DNA from: Desulfamplus sp.
Lineage (GTDB): Bacteria; Desulfobacterota; Desulfobacteria; Desulfobacterales; Desulfobacteraceae
Direction of reading: 5' to 3'
DNA: 33,296 bases
NCBI GenBank assembly: GCA_015231465.1
Contig: JADGBO010000004.1
Coordinates: 4,741-38,036, forward strand
Both the position numbers and the translations under genes were made by a program. The notes under the pieces were generated by a model. The model ran no database searches. It saw nothing but the letters and a program-made list of their open reading frames with translations, and was not told the DNA's origin. Below are positions 1-8,399 of this stretch, one piece after another (within the stretch, counting starts at the first letter, position 1; each line of letters opens with the position of its first letter).

Positions 1-2958
1 GCCCTCCTCACCAGTCCCGGCAACCATGGGTGTGTAACCGTTCCTGGAAAAAAACTTTGAGAGAACTTCGGCAAATTCGGGATCATCCTCTATGATCAGT
101 ACTCTCCTTCCATGGACGGTACTGTCTGTCTTATCTATCCCTGGGATGGCATTTATATCACCTCTGGAGATGGCGTTTATATCACCTCTGGAGATGGCGT
201 TTATATCACCTCTGGAGATGGCATTTTTTTCTCCTGCGGGGATGGCATTTATCCCACCTCTGGAGATGGCATTTTGTTCTCCCCCGGGGATGGCATTTTG
301 TTCTCCTCCTGGGATGACATTTTTTTCAATGGATGCCCCGGGGTAATGGCGGGAATTATCCATGCTATTTTTTGCCATCCCATTATTTACTGTCTCCGGT
401 CCGTGCCCTGTATTTTTTATATCTTGCGTAGTATTGACAATTCTGTTTTCCGGCAACCCTTGCCGGGGTACAAGATGTTCCGGAATATAGAGGGTAAAGG
501 TGGAGCCTTCACCAGGTCTGCTTTCAACCCGGATCTCCCCTCCAAGGAGATGGGCAAGCTCCCTGGATATGGAGAGTCCCAGGCCGGTGCCGTCATGCTT
601 TCTGCGAATGGAGCCGTCAACCTGCTTGAATGCCTCAAAAATGGCCTGCTGTTTATCCTCGGGAATGCCCTCCCCGGTATCCCGCACCGAGATGGCAACG
701 GAACTCTCCCTCTTCAATAGCCTCTTCTCCCCTGATACAAGGCCCTCCCCTGATACAAGGCCCTCCTTTGATGGCGGCCCGCTGGCGGCCATAAGTATGA
801 CATCATCATCGGGCCTTGCAATGTGAAGGGATACGTTTCCCTTTTCGGTGAATTTAACGGCATTGCCCATGAGGTTCCTGATTATCTGCTCTAAGCGATG
901 GATGTCCGAGGTTATCTCCCCGGGCAGGGAGTTATCCATGTAGATGAAGAAATCAAGATTCTTTTCCCTTGCCATGTGCATGAATTCAGTCTTGACATGC
1001 TCCCCCACATCCTTCAATGGAAAAGTTGTAATGTCAAGCTCAATGCGATTTGCTTCGATTTTGGACAGATCAAGTATGTCATTTATCAGATGGAGCAGAT
1101 TCCTGCCGCTTCTGTATATGGATGCCGCGGATTCGATCTGATCTTCGGTAAGGTTCTTTTCGTCATTCTCGGCAAGCATGTCGGCCAGGATCAGAAGGCT
1201 GTTGAGGGGAGTTCTGAGTTCATGGGACATGTTGGCCAGAAACTCTGATTTGTACCTGGTCTCCAGTTCAAGCTGACGGGCCTTCTCCTCAATCTCCTTC
1301 TGCTTCTGATGCAAGATCATGTTGGTTTTTTCTATATCTCTCTTCTGGGCCTGGAGTATCTCGCTTTTTTCTTCCAGCTCTTCGTTGCTGGCCTGGAGTT
1401 CCTCCTGCTGGGCCTGGAGCTTCTCTTCCGAGGCCTTCAGGATCATGGTCTGCTCCTCCAACTCTTCATTGGTGGCCCTCAGCTCCTCCTGCTGGGCCTT
1501 CAGCTCCTCGGCCTGTTCCCTGGTCTGTTCCAGAAGGGCAGACAGTTTTTCATTGAAGAGGGCACCGTTAAGGGATATAGCCACAATCTCGGCCCCCCGC
1601 TCAAGAAACTCCATCTCAATATCGGTAAAGGGGGCTGCCGCTCCCAGTTCCATCACCCCTTTGACATCCCCTTCATATACGATGGGCATCACAACTATGT
1701 GAACCGGGGCAGTATATCCCAGGGATGATTCGATGCGCATGTAGTCGTCAGGCACATCCGTAAAGATAAGGGGCTTCTTTTCCAGGGCTGCCTGGCCCGC
1801 AAGCCCCTGGCCCGGCCTGAAGCTATTGCTTGATCCCTTGCGGATTCTGAAGGCATAGGAGGCCAACAGTTTGAATTGATCCCCCATGTTATCTTTGACA
1901 AAAAAAGTTCCTACCCTGGCCCCGGCATAACCGGCAATGAACTCCATGGCTTTCCGGGTTATAACCGCGATGTCATGCTCCCTGGTGATCAGGCTGCCGA
2001 GTTCGGCCTGGCCGTTCTTGAGCCAGTTCTGATTCTGTTTTGTCCTGTCCGCACTCTCAAGGGTCTCCATCACCTTGTTCAGGGAGAGGGCAAGCTCATC
2101 TTTATCTCCCTCCTCTGGTATTCGGAGCGAGAAGTCGGAATGGTCTATGGCATACTGGAGCTTTGCAAAGAGGCTGTCAAAACGCTTGAGGTTCTCCCGT
2201 AGCTTTTTATTTAAAAGATTGCGTTCCCGCTCCTTCTCCCGTATCTGTTCCATCATATCTGCGAACCCATTGACCAGCATGCCCACTTCATCAATGCGGG
2301 GGGAGCGTGTTATGGGTACGTAATAATTGTTGTCCCGGGCAATTTTTCCGGACAGACCGGCAAGGAGGATTATGGGTCTATTTATGCGGGTGATACTTAC
2401 CGTAACAGCGGTAATTATAAGTATTGCAATCACTATGAATGAGCCCACCATCCGTTTGTTTGCCATGGATACTGCCCTGTTTATAAAGACTTCAGTATAA
2501 AAAAGTTCAAAGTTGCCCACCTCTTTATTCTCGAATGGTATCACGCCGGTAATTTTTTTTATGTGGGAAGTGTCCGGTGGGATGGTGTAAGGGGTTTCCA
2601 AATGCTCCATGGCTATATCTCCATCACTCTCCTGGTAATGGAAAAGGGCATCTTTTTTTATTGTTCCGCTCACAAACAAGCCGTTTTCAAAAACGTTTAC
2701 AGCCACAATAAGTTTGTTGTTCAGGACAATATGGTTTAATCTTTTTATGGCTTTATGGTTGAAATTCCAAAGGGGTTCGGCATATATCTGTTCTGCAAAA
2801 TAGAGAGCATTGGAAAGGGATATGTTCTGGGATTCGGTGAGGTTTTTTCTGTTTATGCTGTTGAAGTACAATATGGAGATGACACTCACGGTGGTGACAA
2901 CCAGCACAACCACAGAGGCCAGTTTGAAGGCAATTTTTCTTCTGATCTGATAAAGCAT
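1..2958 (-). CDS. Hybrid sensor histidine kinase (TM-sensor-HAMP-GAF-HisKA-HATPase-REC), C-terminus cut by window edge
   Basis: The frame is open from an ATG at 2958 to base 1 (986 codons), so it is missing from the ORF track. Reading the minus strand gives a TM helix at about residues 10-33, an extracytoplasmic sensor to about 165, a second TM at about 168-188, a HAMP segment, a GAF-like domain at about 330-470 and a Gln/Glu-rich coiled coil at about 476-553. The H-box 'MSHELRTPLNS' has the phospho-acceptor His at about 579. The HATPase has its N-box at about 690-703, 'DTGEGIPE' and 'GTGLGLS'. A 24-bp tandem-repeat linker then leads to a receiver starting 'RVLIIEDDPEF'. It should autophosphorylate and pass phosphate to its own receiver; the ligand is unknown. 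'AAGG' lies upstream of the ATG, and a hairpin repeat lies further upstream. The family call is firm; the end of the protein is not visible. Confidence 0.93.
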   Translation of the reverse strand, partial: MLYQIRRKIAFKLASVVVLVVTTVSVISILYFNSINRKNLTESQNISLSNALYFAEQIYAEPLWNFNHKAIKRLNHIVLNNKLIVAVNVFENGLFVSGTIKKDALFHYQESDGDIAMEHLETPYTIPPDTSHIKKITGVIPFENKEVGNFELFYTEVFINRAVSMANKRMVGSFIVIAILIITAVTVSITRINRPIILLAGLSGKIARDNNYYVPITRSPRIDEVGMLVNGFADMMEQIREKERERNLLNKKLRENLKRFDSLFAKLQYAIDHSDFSLRIPEEGDKDELALSLNKVMETLESADRTKQNQNWLKNGQAELGSLITREHDIAVITRKAMEFIAGYAGARVGTFFVKDNMGDQFKLLASYAFRIRKGSSNSFRPGQGLAGQAALEKKPLIFTDVPDDYMRIESSLGYTAPVHIVVMPIVYEGDVKGVMELGAAAPFTDIEMEFLERGAEIVAISLNGALFNEKLSALLEQTREQAEELKAQQEELRATNEELEEQTMILKASEEKLQAQQEELQASNEELEEKSEILQAQKRDIEKTNMILHQKQKEIEEKARQLELETRYKSEFLANMSHELRTPLNSLLILADMLAENDEKNLTEDQIESAASIYRSGRNLLHLINDILDLSKIEANRIELDITTFPLKDVGEHVKTEFMHMAREKNLDFFIYMDNSLPGEITSDIHRLEQIIRNLMGNAVKFTEKGNVSLHIARPDDDVILMAASGPPSKEGLVSGEGLVSGEKRLLKRESSVAISVRDTGEGIPEDKQQAIFEAFKQVDGSIRRKHDGTGLGLSISRELAHLLGGEIRVESRPGEGSTFTLYIPEHLVPRQGLPENRIVNTTQDIKNTGHGPETVNNGMAKNSMDNSRHYPGASIEKNVIPGGEQNAIPGGEQNAISRGGINAIPAGEKNAISRGDINAISRGDINAISRGDINAIPGIDKTDSTVHGRRVLIIEDDPEFAEVLSKFFSRNGYTPMVAGTGEEG
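141..340 (-). repeat. 24-bp in-frame tandem repeat in the kinase-receiver linker
   Basis: About eight copies of a 24-bp unit (plus strand 'gatggcatttatatcacctc') encode an 8-residue repeat of the type 'NAISRGDI'. It lies between the HATPase and the receiver. The middle copies are almost identical and the edge copies are degenerate, as expected from slippage-type expansion. Confidence 0.95.
731..766 (-). repeat. 18-bp x2 in-frame duplication in the HATPase domain
   Basis: Two identical copies of 'cctgatacaaggccctcc' encode 'EGLVSG' twice in a loop before the G1 box of the histidine kinase. This is a second, shorter repeat in the same gene. Confidence 0.85.
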
Positions 2959-3017
2959 GGCCGCCGCCTTGTTTTTTTGTATATAGCGTTCCAGAGAATT
3001 GAATTGGTTATCATACT

Positions 3018-3046
3018 GTAGGGGCAGTCCCTTGCGGCTGCCCTTA
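3018..3046. repeat. GTAGGGGC-family hairpin repeat
   Basis: 'GTAGGGGCAG' is followed by 'CTGCCCTTA', making a GGGCAG/CTGCCC stem. The same element, with extended flanks, recurs at 20161, 22134 and 24512. It lies between the divergent kinase and NUDIX genes. Confidence 0.8.
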
Positions 3047-3117
3047 TTGCTCTTGCCCACTATACTTTCATGATTTTTTTTTAGTCAAGATATTTTACCG
3101 ATTCAGGAGGTTTAAAG

Positions 3118-3741
3118 ATGTCCGGCACAAAGAATTGCAGGGATATGTTAAAAAATGCAGTCCAACGTTTCGATCATCCCCCGGAACCTGACAGCAGACT
3201 GTTTAGGCCGACAAGTGTCATCGCCCTTTTTGCAAAGGGTGACAGCCCTGATTCCCCATGCCTGATCTTTATCGAAAAGGCAGACATTCCAGGATATCCC
3301 TGGAGAAATCAGATGGCCTTTCCAGGGGGAAACTGCGACCCCGAAGATCCAAGCCGTGAGGCCACGGCACTCAGGGAACTTGATGAGGAGATGCGCATTG
3401 CCCCCCGGGATGTGGAGCTTATCGGCTCCATCGGCCATTTCCAGACCATCAACAATAAGGATATCGAAGCATTTCTTGGAATTTGGAAGGAAATGGGAGA
3501 TATTCTGTTTGACCCATGCGAGATTTCCAGGGTTTTCATGATCCCTTTAAGCCATCTCATGGCTGTGCATAAACAGAAGAACTTCATGCGTAGAAAACCT
3601 GGAATCTATGAACTTGTCTATCCATATGAGGATGTAGTCATATGGGGAGTGACCGCAAAAATAGTTCATCACCTTCTGGAAATTTTAATTTCGGAAATCA
3701 GCTCTTTTCATGTCGCCGGATCATACGGAAGGCCGTGCTGA
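3118..3741 (+). CDS. NUDIX hydrolase, CoA-pyrophosphatase (NudL) type
   Basis: 207 residues, with a perfect 'AGGAGG' ribosome site before the ATG. 'FPGG' followed by 'REATALRELDEEM' gives the Gx(n)REx2EE Nudix box that binds Mg2+ and cuts a pyrophosphate linkage. The 'MAFPGG' lead-in resembles the CoA-pyrophosphatase subfamily (NudL/UPF0035), which cleaves CoA to 3',5'-ADP and phosphopantetheine. The substrate is inferred from that resemblance only. The 3' end overlaps the convergent small membrane gene by 44 bp. The last ~15 residues lie in this overlap and are probably not part of the fold. Confidence 0.85.
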   Translation: MSGTKNCRDMLKNAVQRFDHPPEPDSRLFRPTSVIALFAKGDSPDSPCLIFIEKADIPGYPWRNQMAFPGGNCDPEDPSREATALRELDEEMRIAPRDVELIGSIGHFQTINNKDIEAFLGIWKEMGDILFDPCEISRVFMIPLSHLMAVHKQKNFMRRKPGIYELVYPYEDVVIWGVTAKIVHHLLEILISEISSFHVAGSYGRPC

Positions 3742-4009
3742 CAATTGTGAAAAACGAGAGGGCTACAAGGGATGACGGCACCCATATGTGACTTTCAAAA
3801 TCACCGTTTTCAAGTGCAGCTTTCACTCCGATTAATCCAAAAATGAGGACCGTAAGCATGAAAGTGATTAGAATCCAGCATGACATTTCCGAGTCATACC
3901 AGGGTGTGATGGTTCGTCTGAAAAATGGATTGCTGTCTATTTTCATTTTTTTTAACTGATCTCCGAGGCTGCTGTTAAAAATGCTCCCAGGGTCGCTGTT
4001 TTTTTCCAT
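3698..4009 (-). CDS. Small two-helix inner-membrane protein, function unknown
   Basis: 103 residues. A charged N-terminal stretch of about 45 residues is followed by two hydrophobic helices ('WILITFMLTVLIFGLIGV' and 'VPSSLVALSFFTIVSTAF') and a basic tail 'RMIRRHEKS', as expected for a small membrane protein with a cytoplasmic tail. A purine-rich 'GAAAGGA' lies about 12-18 nt before the ATG, which is weak. I do not recognise the family. The strong TM pattern makes a chance ORF unlikely. It overlaps the NUDIX gene end to end by 44 bp. Confidence 0.65.
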   Translation of the reverse strand: MEKNSDPGSIFNSSLGDQLKKMKIDSNPFFRRTITPWYDSEMSCWILITFMLTVLIFGLIGVKAALENGDFESHIWVPSSLVALSFFTIVSTAFRMIRRHEKS

Positions 4010-4124
4010 ATCAGGACTATTTTTCCTTTCAATGGCCTCTCCTTCCCGTCATTTTTTTTTGAGGTTTTAAGTCCCTGTTTTTATGTTGTTTTTTTTAAAT
4101 ATGCACAACATATAGATTTTTTTG

Positions 4125-4153
4125 TTGACACACAACTATATATTGACTATTTT
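4125..4153 (+). promoter_or_regulatory. Candidate sigma70 promoter, distal, upstream of nrdD
   Basis: TTGACA (4125-4130), 17-bp spacer, TATTTT (4148-4153). The candidate NrdR box fills the spacer. The same -35/-10 pair and spacing occurs at 8274-8302. Confidence 0.5.
4133..4148. promoter_or_regulatory. Candidate NrdR box
   Basis: 'caactatatattgact' matches the core CwAtATaTwG of the published NrdR consensus acaCwAtATaTwGtgt at all ten core positions and 12 of 16 overall. A weaker partial match starts at 4105, 28 bp upstream; NrdR sites are usually about 31-32 bp apart, so the pair is not canonical. If real, NrdR would repress nrdD when dNTP/ATP levels are high. Confidence 0.4.
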
Positions 4154-4337
4154 CCCATTGTCTCACCGGATTGATTCAATCACTTTTTTCATTATAGATT
4201 ATACGGGCAGCATATCAAGGTTATAATTTTTATCTCTTGAAAACCATCTGTTCCAAGGGCTTTGTGCCCTCTATTTTTTATGTCAAAATTATTCCGTAAC
4301 GGTTAAAAAAATACAATTGATGATGGAAAATCGATAG

Positions 4338-4366
4338 TTGTCCATTATCCACTTTCCATATATAAT
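4338..4366 (+). promoter_or_regulatory. Candidate sigma70 promoter, proximal, for nrdDG
   Basis: TTGTCC (4338-4343), 17-bp spacer, perfect TATAAT (4361-4366). It ends 23 bp before the nrdD ATG, with 'AAGGGG' as ribosome site between, giving a very short leader. The rest of the 4010-4389 gap is AT-rich and has no gene. Confidence 0.6.
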
Positions 4367-4389
4367 GACTGTTTCACAAGGGGACCTCA

Positions 4390-6480
4390 ATGTTCGAAAA
4401 GATAAAAAAACGCGACGGAAGAGTGGCTGATTTTGATTCATCCAAGATAAGTGATGCCATTGCCAAGGCAGGAAGGGCAACCGGAGAATTCGATGATCGT
4501 GAAGCCAGGAAAATGACTCTTAAGGTGCTTACCCTGGCAAGGGATATGCGCCTGGGAAAATGCCCCGAGGTAGAGGAAATCCAGGATATTGTGGAGCGTG
4601 TTCTGCTGGATTCTCCCTTCTATAAAACCGCCAAGGCATACATCATCTACAGGGAGCAGCACAACCAGATACGTAACATAACCATCCGTGAGCATGTGGA
4701 ACTCATGGACAGCTATATCAGGAAAATGGATTGGAAGGTAAAGGAGAATAGTAACATGAGTTACTCTCTCCAGGGTCTCAATAACTTCATCTCATCGGAT
4801 GTAACCGCCGAATACTGGCTTAACTGCATATATCCCCCCCTTGTCAGGGATGCCCATAACCGAGGTGACATACATATACATGACCTGAGCCTTCTGTCGG
4901 TGTACTGCGTGGGATGGGATCTCCAGGATATTCTCATGGAGGGTTTCAAAGGCGTGGCAGGCAAGGTTGAGAGTGCTCCTCCCCGTCACTTCAGGACAGC
5001 TCTTGGTCAGATGGTCAATTTTTTCTACACCCTCCAGGGCGAGGCCGCAGGGGCCCAGGCCATGTCCAACTTCGACACCCTTCTTGCCCCATTTGTAAGG
5101 GAGGACAATCTTGGGTACAAGGATGTGAAGCAGGCCCTCCAGGAGTTTGTGTTTAATATCAATATTCCCACCAGGGTGGGTTTCCAGACACCTTTTACCA
5201 ACATAACCATGGATCTTGATGTGCCTTCGATTTTAAAGGATTCACCGGTTGTAATAGGAGGAGAGTACCGTAAAACCACCTATGCCGATTACCAGAAGGA
5301 GATGGACATGATCAACTCGGCCTTTGCCGAGGTCATGATGGAGGGGGATGCCAAGGGCAGGGTCTTTACATTTCCCATTCCCACGTACAATATCACCGCG
5401 GAATTCAACTGGGACAATCCCAATCTTCACAACATATGGAAAATGACCGGAAAATACGGAATTCCCTATTTTTCAAATTTTGTCAACTCGGACATGTCCC
5501 CGGATGACGCAAGGTCAATGTGCTGCCGGCTCCGCCTTGACAACCGGGAACTGAAAAAAAGGGGCGGCGGACTTTTCGGGGCAAATCCCCTGACCGGCTC
5601 CATTGGGGTTGTCACTCTGAACCTGCCCAGAATAGGCTATCTTGCCCGCACAGAAGATGACTTCATGAACCGTCTTGATGAACTTATAAAAATTTCAGTG
5701 GACTCCCTTGTGATCAAACGCAAGGTTCTGGAGAGATTCACAGCCGGTAACCTCTACCCCTATTCCAAATTCTATTTGAGAAACATCAAGGAGAGTACAG
5801 GGTGCTACTGGCGGAACCACTTTTCAACCATCGGCATCCTCGGCATGCAGGAGGCATGCATCAATTTCATGGGAGAAGGTATAGCATCGGCCCCAGGGCA
5901 TGATTTTGCAGTGAAGGTTATGGATCATATCAGGGATGCCATAGAGAAGATTCAGGAAGCTACCGGTGAGATATTCAACCTTGAAGCCACGCCTGCCGAA
6001 GGCACAACCTATCGTTTTGCCATGATGGACAAGGGCAGGTATTCGGATATAATCTGTGCCAATGAAGAGGAGTACAAAAATGGGTGCGATCCCTTTTACA
6101 CCAACTCCACCCATCTGCCGGTCAATTACACCGACGATCCCTTTGAGGCCCTGGAGCTTCAGGATCAGCTCCAGACAAGATATACCGGGGGGACGGTTCT
6201 GCATCTTTTCCTTGGGGAGCAGGTGTGTGATACATCCGTCGTCAAAAATATGGTGAGAAAGGTGGCGGGCAATTACAAGCTTCCCTATTTTACTTTGACC
6301 CCCACCTTCAGTGTCTGCCCCTCCCATGGTTACCTTTCCGGAGAGCATCCTTCATGTGGGAAGTGCGGAGCTGAAACCGAGGTCTATTCCAGGGTTGTCG
6401 GCTATCTTAGGCCTGTGCAGCAGTGGAATAACGGCAAGCGTACCGAATTTTGCATGAGAAAGACCTTTAAAGCAGCTTAG
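4390..6480 (+). CDS. nrdD: Anaerobic (class III) ribonucleoside-triphosphate reductase, large subunit
   Basis: 696 residues, a normal length. It reduces NTPs to dNTPs without oxygen, using a glycyl radical. The N-terminal ~90 residues are an ATP-cone ('KKRDGRVADFDSSKI') that senses ATP/dATP. The catalytic barrel follows. Near the end a Cys-rich metal site ('CPSHGYL...CGKCG') precedes the glycyl-radical motif 'RVVGYLRPVQQWN', whose Gly (about residue 671) would carry the radical. NrdG, which installs that radical, follows after 12 bp. Two promoter candidates and a possible NrdR box lie upstream. The gene is intact and has no repeat insertion, unlike its partner. Confidence 0.97.
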   Translation: MFEKIKKRDGRVADFDSSKISDAIAKAGRATGEFDDREARKMTLKVLTLARDMRLGKCPEVEEIQDIVERVLLDSPFYKTAKAYIIYREQHNQIRNITIREHVELMDSYIRKMDWKVKENSNMSYSLQGLNNFISSDVTAEYWLNCIYPPLVRDAHNRGDIHIHDLSLLSVYCVGWDLQDILMEGFKGVAGKVESAPPRHFRTALGQMVNFFYTLQGEAAGAQAMSNFDTLLAPFVREDNLGYKDVKQALQEFVFNINIPTRVGFQTPFTNITMDLDVPSILKDSPVVIGGEYRKTTYADYQKEMDMINSAFAEVMMEGDAKGRVFTFPIPTYNITAEFNWDNPNLHNIWKMTGKYGIPYFSNFVNSDMSPDDARSMCCRLRLDNRELKKRGGGLFGANPLTGSIGVVTLNLPRIGYLARTEDDFMNRLDELIKISVDSLVIKRKVLERFTAGNLYPYSKFYLRNIKESTGCYWRNHFSTIGILGMQEACINFMGEGIASAPGHDFAVKVMDHIRDAIEKIQEATGEIFNLEATPAEGTTYRFAMMDKGRYSDIICANEEEYKNGCDPFYTNSTHLPVNYTDDPFEALELQDQLQTRYTGGTVLHLFLGEQVCDTSVVKNMVRKVAGNYKLPYFTLTPTFSVCPSHGYLSGEHPSCGKCGAETEVYSRVVGYLRPVQQWNNGKRTEFCMRKTFKAA

Positions 6481-6492
6481 AATTTGTCAATT

Positions 6493-7467
6493 ATGTTCAT
6501 AGGCGGATTCCAGAAAAATACACTCATCGACTTTCCAGGAGAAATTGCATCCCTGGTCTTTACCCAGGGGTGCAATTTTCGCTGTCCTTACTGCCACAAC
6601 CCCCTCCTTGTTCCCATGGCCACTCCCGGGCATAAAAATCAGGTGTTGTCCAAATATCCGGTGTTATCCCAGGATCGGGAGCTGTCCAAAGAACCGGTGT
6701 CGTCCCAGGATCGGGAGCTGTCCAAAGAACCGGTGTCGTCCCAGAATCGTTTTTTGCCCAAAGAGCGGTGTTTGCATCTGGAACCGGTGGATGAGCAGGA
6801 GATATTATCTTTCCTTAAAAAAAGAAGGGGCCTTATTGACGGGGTTGCCATAACCGGCGGGGAACCCACATTGCAGGAAGATATAGATGATTTTTGCTTC
6901 AAAGTTAAGAATCTTGGGTTCAAGGTCAAGTTAGATACAAACGGAAGCCGCCCCCATGTAATTGCAAATCTCCTTAAACGAAAACTGGTGGATTTTGTCG
7001 CGATGGATGTGAAAAGCGGAATAGAAGGATACAGATACCTTGGCCCTGGCAATCTGAACATCTCGGAAATAACCCGAAGCATAGGGCTTATCATTGATCT
7101 TGCTCCGTCCCATGAATTTCGCACGACATGTGTCAGGCCCTTTGTAACCCCTTCCACCATGGATGAGATACTTGACATGATCCAGGGTGCATCCTCCTAT
7201 GTTCTTCAGCACTTCTCACCCAATGCCGAGATTCTGGATCCGGACTTTTTTAAAAACAACTCCCAGGGGTACCTTCAAAAAAGCTCCCAGGAGTACCTTA
7301 AAAACAGCTCCCAGGGGTATCTTAAAAACACCTCCCAGGGGTATCTTAAAAACAGCTTTCAGGGGTATCCCCGGGATCATGGTTCCATCCAATTATGCAT
7401 CGAAGAAGAGATAGATATTTTTCAAGGGATGGCACGGCAGCGGGGAGTTCCATGTACTGTCAGGTGA
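6493..7467 (+). CDS. nrdG: Anaerobic ribonucleotide reductase activating protein (radical SAM)
   Basis: 324 residues from ATG 6493. The track start is a TTG at 6484, but 'MFIGGFQKNTLIDFPG' is the usual beginning of the NrdG2 type. The radical-SAM cluster CNFRCPYC has Cys 27, 31 and 34, and 'GGEPTLQ' is the GGE motif. It cleaves SAM to create the glycyl radical on NrdD. No good ribosome site is visible, so it is probably translated by coupling to nrdD. It is about 90 residues longer than usual because of two in-frame tandem-repeat blocks: one right after the cluster (about residues 56-91) and one near the C-terminus (about 257-294). The 3' end overlaps rsmE by 46 bp. Confidence 0.93.
   Translation: MFIGGFQKNTLIDFPGEIASLVFTQGCNFRCPYCHNPLLVPMATPGHKNQVLSKYPVLSQDRELSKEPVSSQDRELSKEPVSSQNRFLPKERCLHLEPVDEQEILSFLKKRRGLIDGVAITGGEPTLQEDIDDFCFKVKNLGFKVKLDTNGSRPHVIANLLKRKLVDFVAMDVKSGIEGYRYLGPGNLNISEITRSIGLIIDLAPSHEFRTTCVRPFVTPSTMDEILDMIQGASSYVLQHFSPNAEILDPDFFKNNSQGYLQKSSQEYLKNSSQGYLKNTSQGYLKNSFQGYPRDHGSIQLCIEEEIDIFQGMARQRGVPCTVR
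6658..6765 (+). repeat. 36-bp x3 in-frame tandem repeat in nrdG, N-terminal block
   Basis: Three 36-bp units (beginning 'ccggtgttatcccaggatcg') encode a 12-residue repeat 'VSSQDRELSKEP'. The first two are nearly identical and the third is degenerate. A decayed partial copy precedes at about 6641. The block sits between the FeS-cluster loop and the next helix. Confidence 0.95.
7261..7373 (+). repeat. 24-bp x4.7 in-frame tandem repeat in nrdG, C-terminal block
   Basis: Units of 24 bp (beginning 'tcccaggggtatcttaaaaa') encode 'SQGYLKNS'. The copies differ by only a few bases. Confidence 0.95.
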
Positions 7468-8234
7468 GAATTCACTCTTTTTCCCAGATCTCCCAGAATG
7501 TTCTGTATAAGGGCACATGCAGCAATGGAGGCCGTCTCTGCCCTTAATATGCGAGGCCCCAATGAGAATGACGAGAACCCCCTCTCCACTGCAACCGAAG
7601 TCTCTTCCTTTGTAAATCCCCCCTCGGGGCCTATCATTGCAATGATCTTGACCCAGGGAACGGCTCCATGGTTGGAGCAATGTTTTTCTTTTAGTATATC
7701 TATGGGATATTCCGAGGTTTCGGAAAAAATAATTTTTTCGTCATATCTGTCTGATAATGTCATTAATTCGTTAAATGAACACGGGGGATGAATTTCAGGG
7801 AGCAGGCTTCTTCCGCACTGTTTCATGGACTCCCTGGCAATCCGTTCCCACCTTTCCAGCCTGGCTTTATCTTTTTCAGGTACTGGAGAGGGGACAGATC
7901 TCTTTGCAAAAAAAGGATGCCACTCCACAATTCCCAGCTCCGTGAGATGACGCAGTATAGTATCCATTTTTTTATCCTTGAGTACTCCCTGGGCCATTGT
8001 AATATGGACAGGTGATTCAGCTTCCATTGTTGCAGTGCCAAGGATGGCAAGGTCAGCTTCACCCTTTGATACATTCTCAATTCGGGCAAGATAATGGTTT
8101 CCTCTGCCGTCGGCAAGCTGTACCTCATCGCCTTTGGAAAGCCTTAAGACATTTATCATGTGTCTTGCTTCATTGCCCTTGATGGATATCCGGCTCCCCA
8201 CTGTCGCGGTTATGTCGATATGAAATCTATGCAT
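7422..8234 (-). CDS. rsmE: 16S rRNA (uracil-1498-N3)-methyltransferase
   Basis: 270 residues from ATG 8234 ('MHRFHIDI', typical for RsmE); the track extends to a TTG at 8261. An N-terminal PUA-like segment ('NEARHMINVLRLSKGDEVQLADG') precedes a SPOUT methyltransferase domain. Its knot signature is clear: 'IGPEGGFTKEE' and 'SLGPRILRAETA' near the C-terminus, which bind SAM. It methylates U1498 of 16S rRNA in the assembled 30S subunit. It converges on nrdG, and its last ~15 codons overlap nrdG's 3' end. The ribosome site is weak. Confidence 0.95.
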   Translation of the reverse strand: MHRFHIDITATVGSRISIKGNEARHMINVLRLSKGDEVQLADGRGNHYLARIENVSKGEADLAILGTATMEAESPVHITMAQGVLKDKKMDTILRHLTELGIVEWHPFFAKRSVPSPVPEKDKARLERWERIARESMKQCGRSLLPEIHPPCSFNELMTLSDRYDEKIIFSETSEYPIDILKEKHCSNHGAVPWVKIIAMIGPEGGFTKEETSVAVERGFSSFSLGPRILRAETASIAACALIQNILGDLGKRVNSHLTVHGTPRCRAIP

Positions 8235-8273
8235 AAATGGAAAATAGCATATTTGGGGCAAAAGTCAAAGCTC

Positions 8274-8302
8274 TTGACACGCTGTAAACCCTTTGATATT
8301 TT
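8274..8302 (+). promoter_or_regulatory. Candidate sigma70 promoter for the acidic protein gene
   Basis: TTGACA (8274-8279), 17-bp spacer, TATTTT (8297-8302), about 100 bp upstream of the ATG at 8400 and divergent from rsmE. Confidence 0.5.
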
Positions 8303-8399
8303 CCATTCAATTGTTTTGCATAAACTCACCAAAAATTAATGACATCATGGATATCATTCAGGCATCTGAACAAACAGAAGAGGGTATAGGGGGCATTAT

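Noticed and set aside
112-720. 202-residue plus-strand ORF with 'GDGVYITS' repeats
   Set aside because: It is a shadow of the histidine kinase, which is open on the minus strand across the whole interval with canonical kinase motifs.
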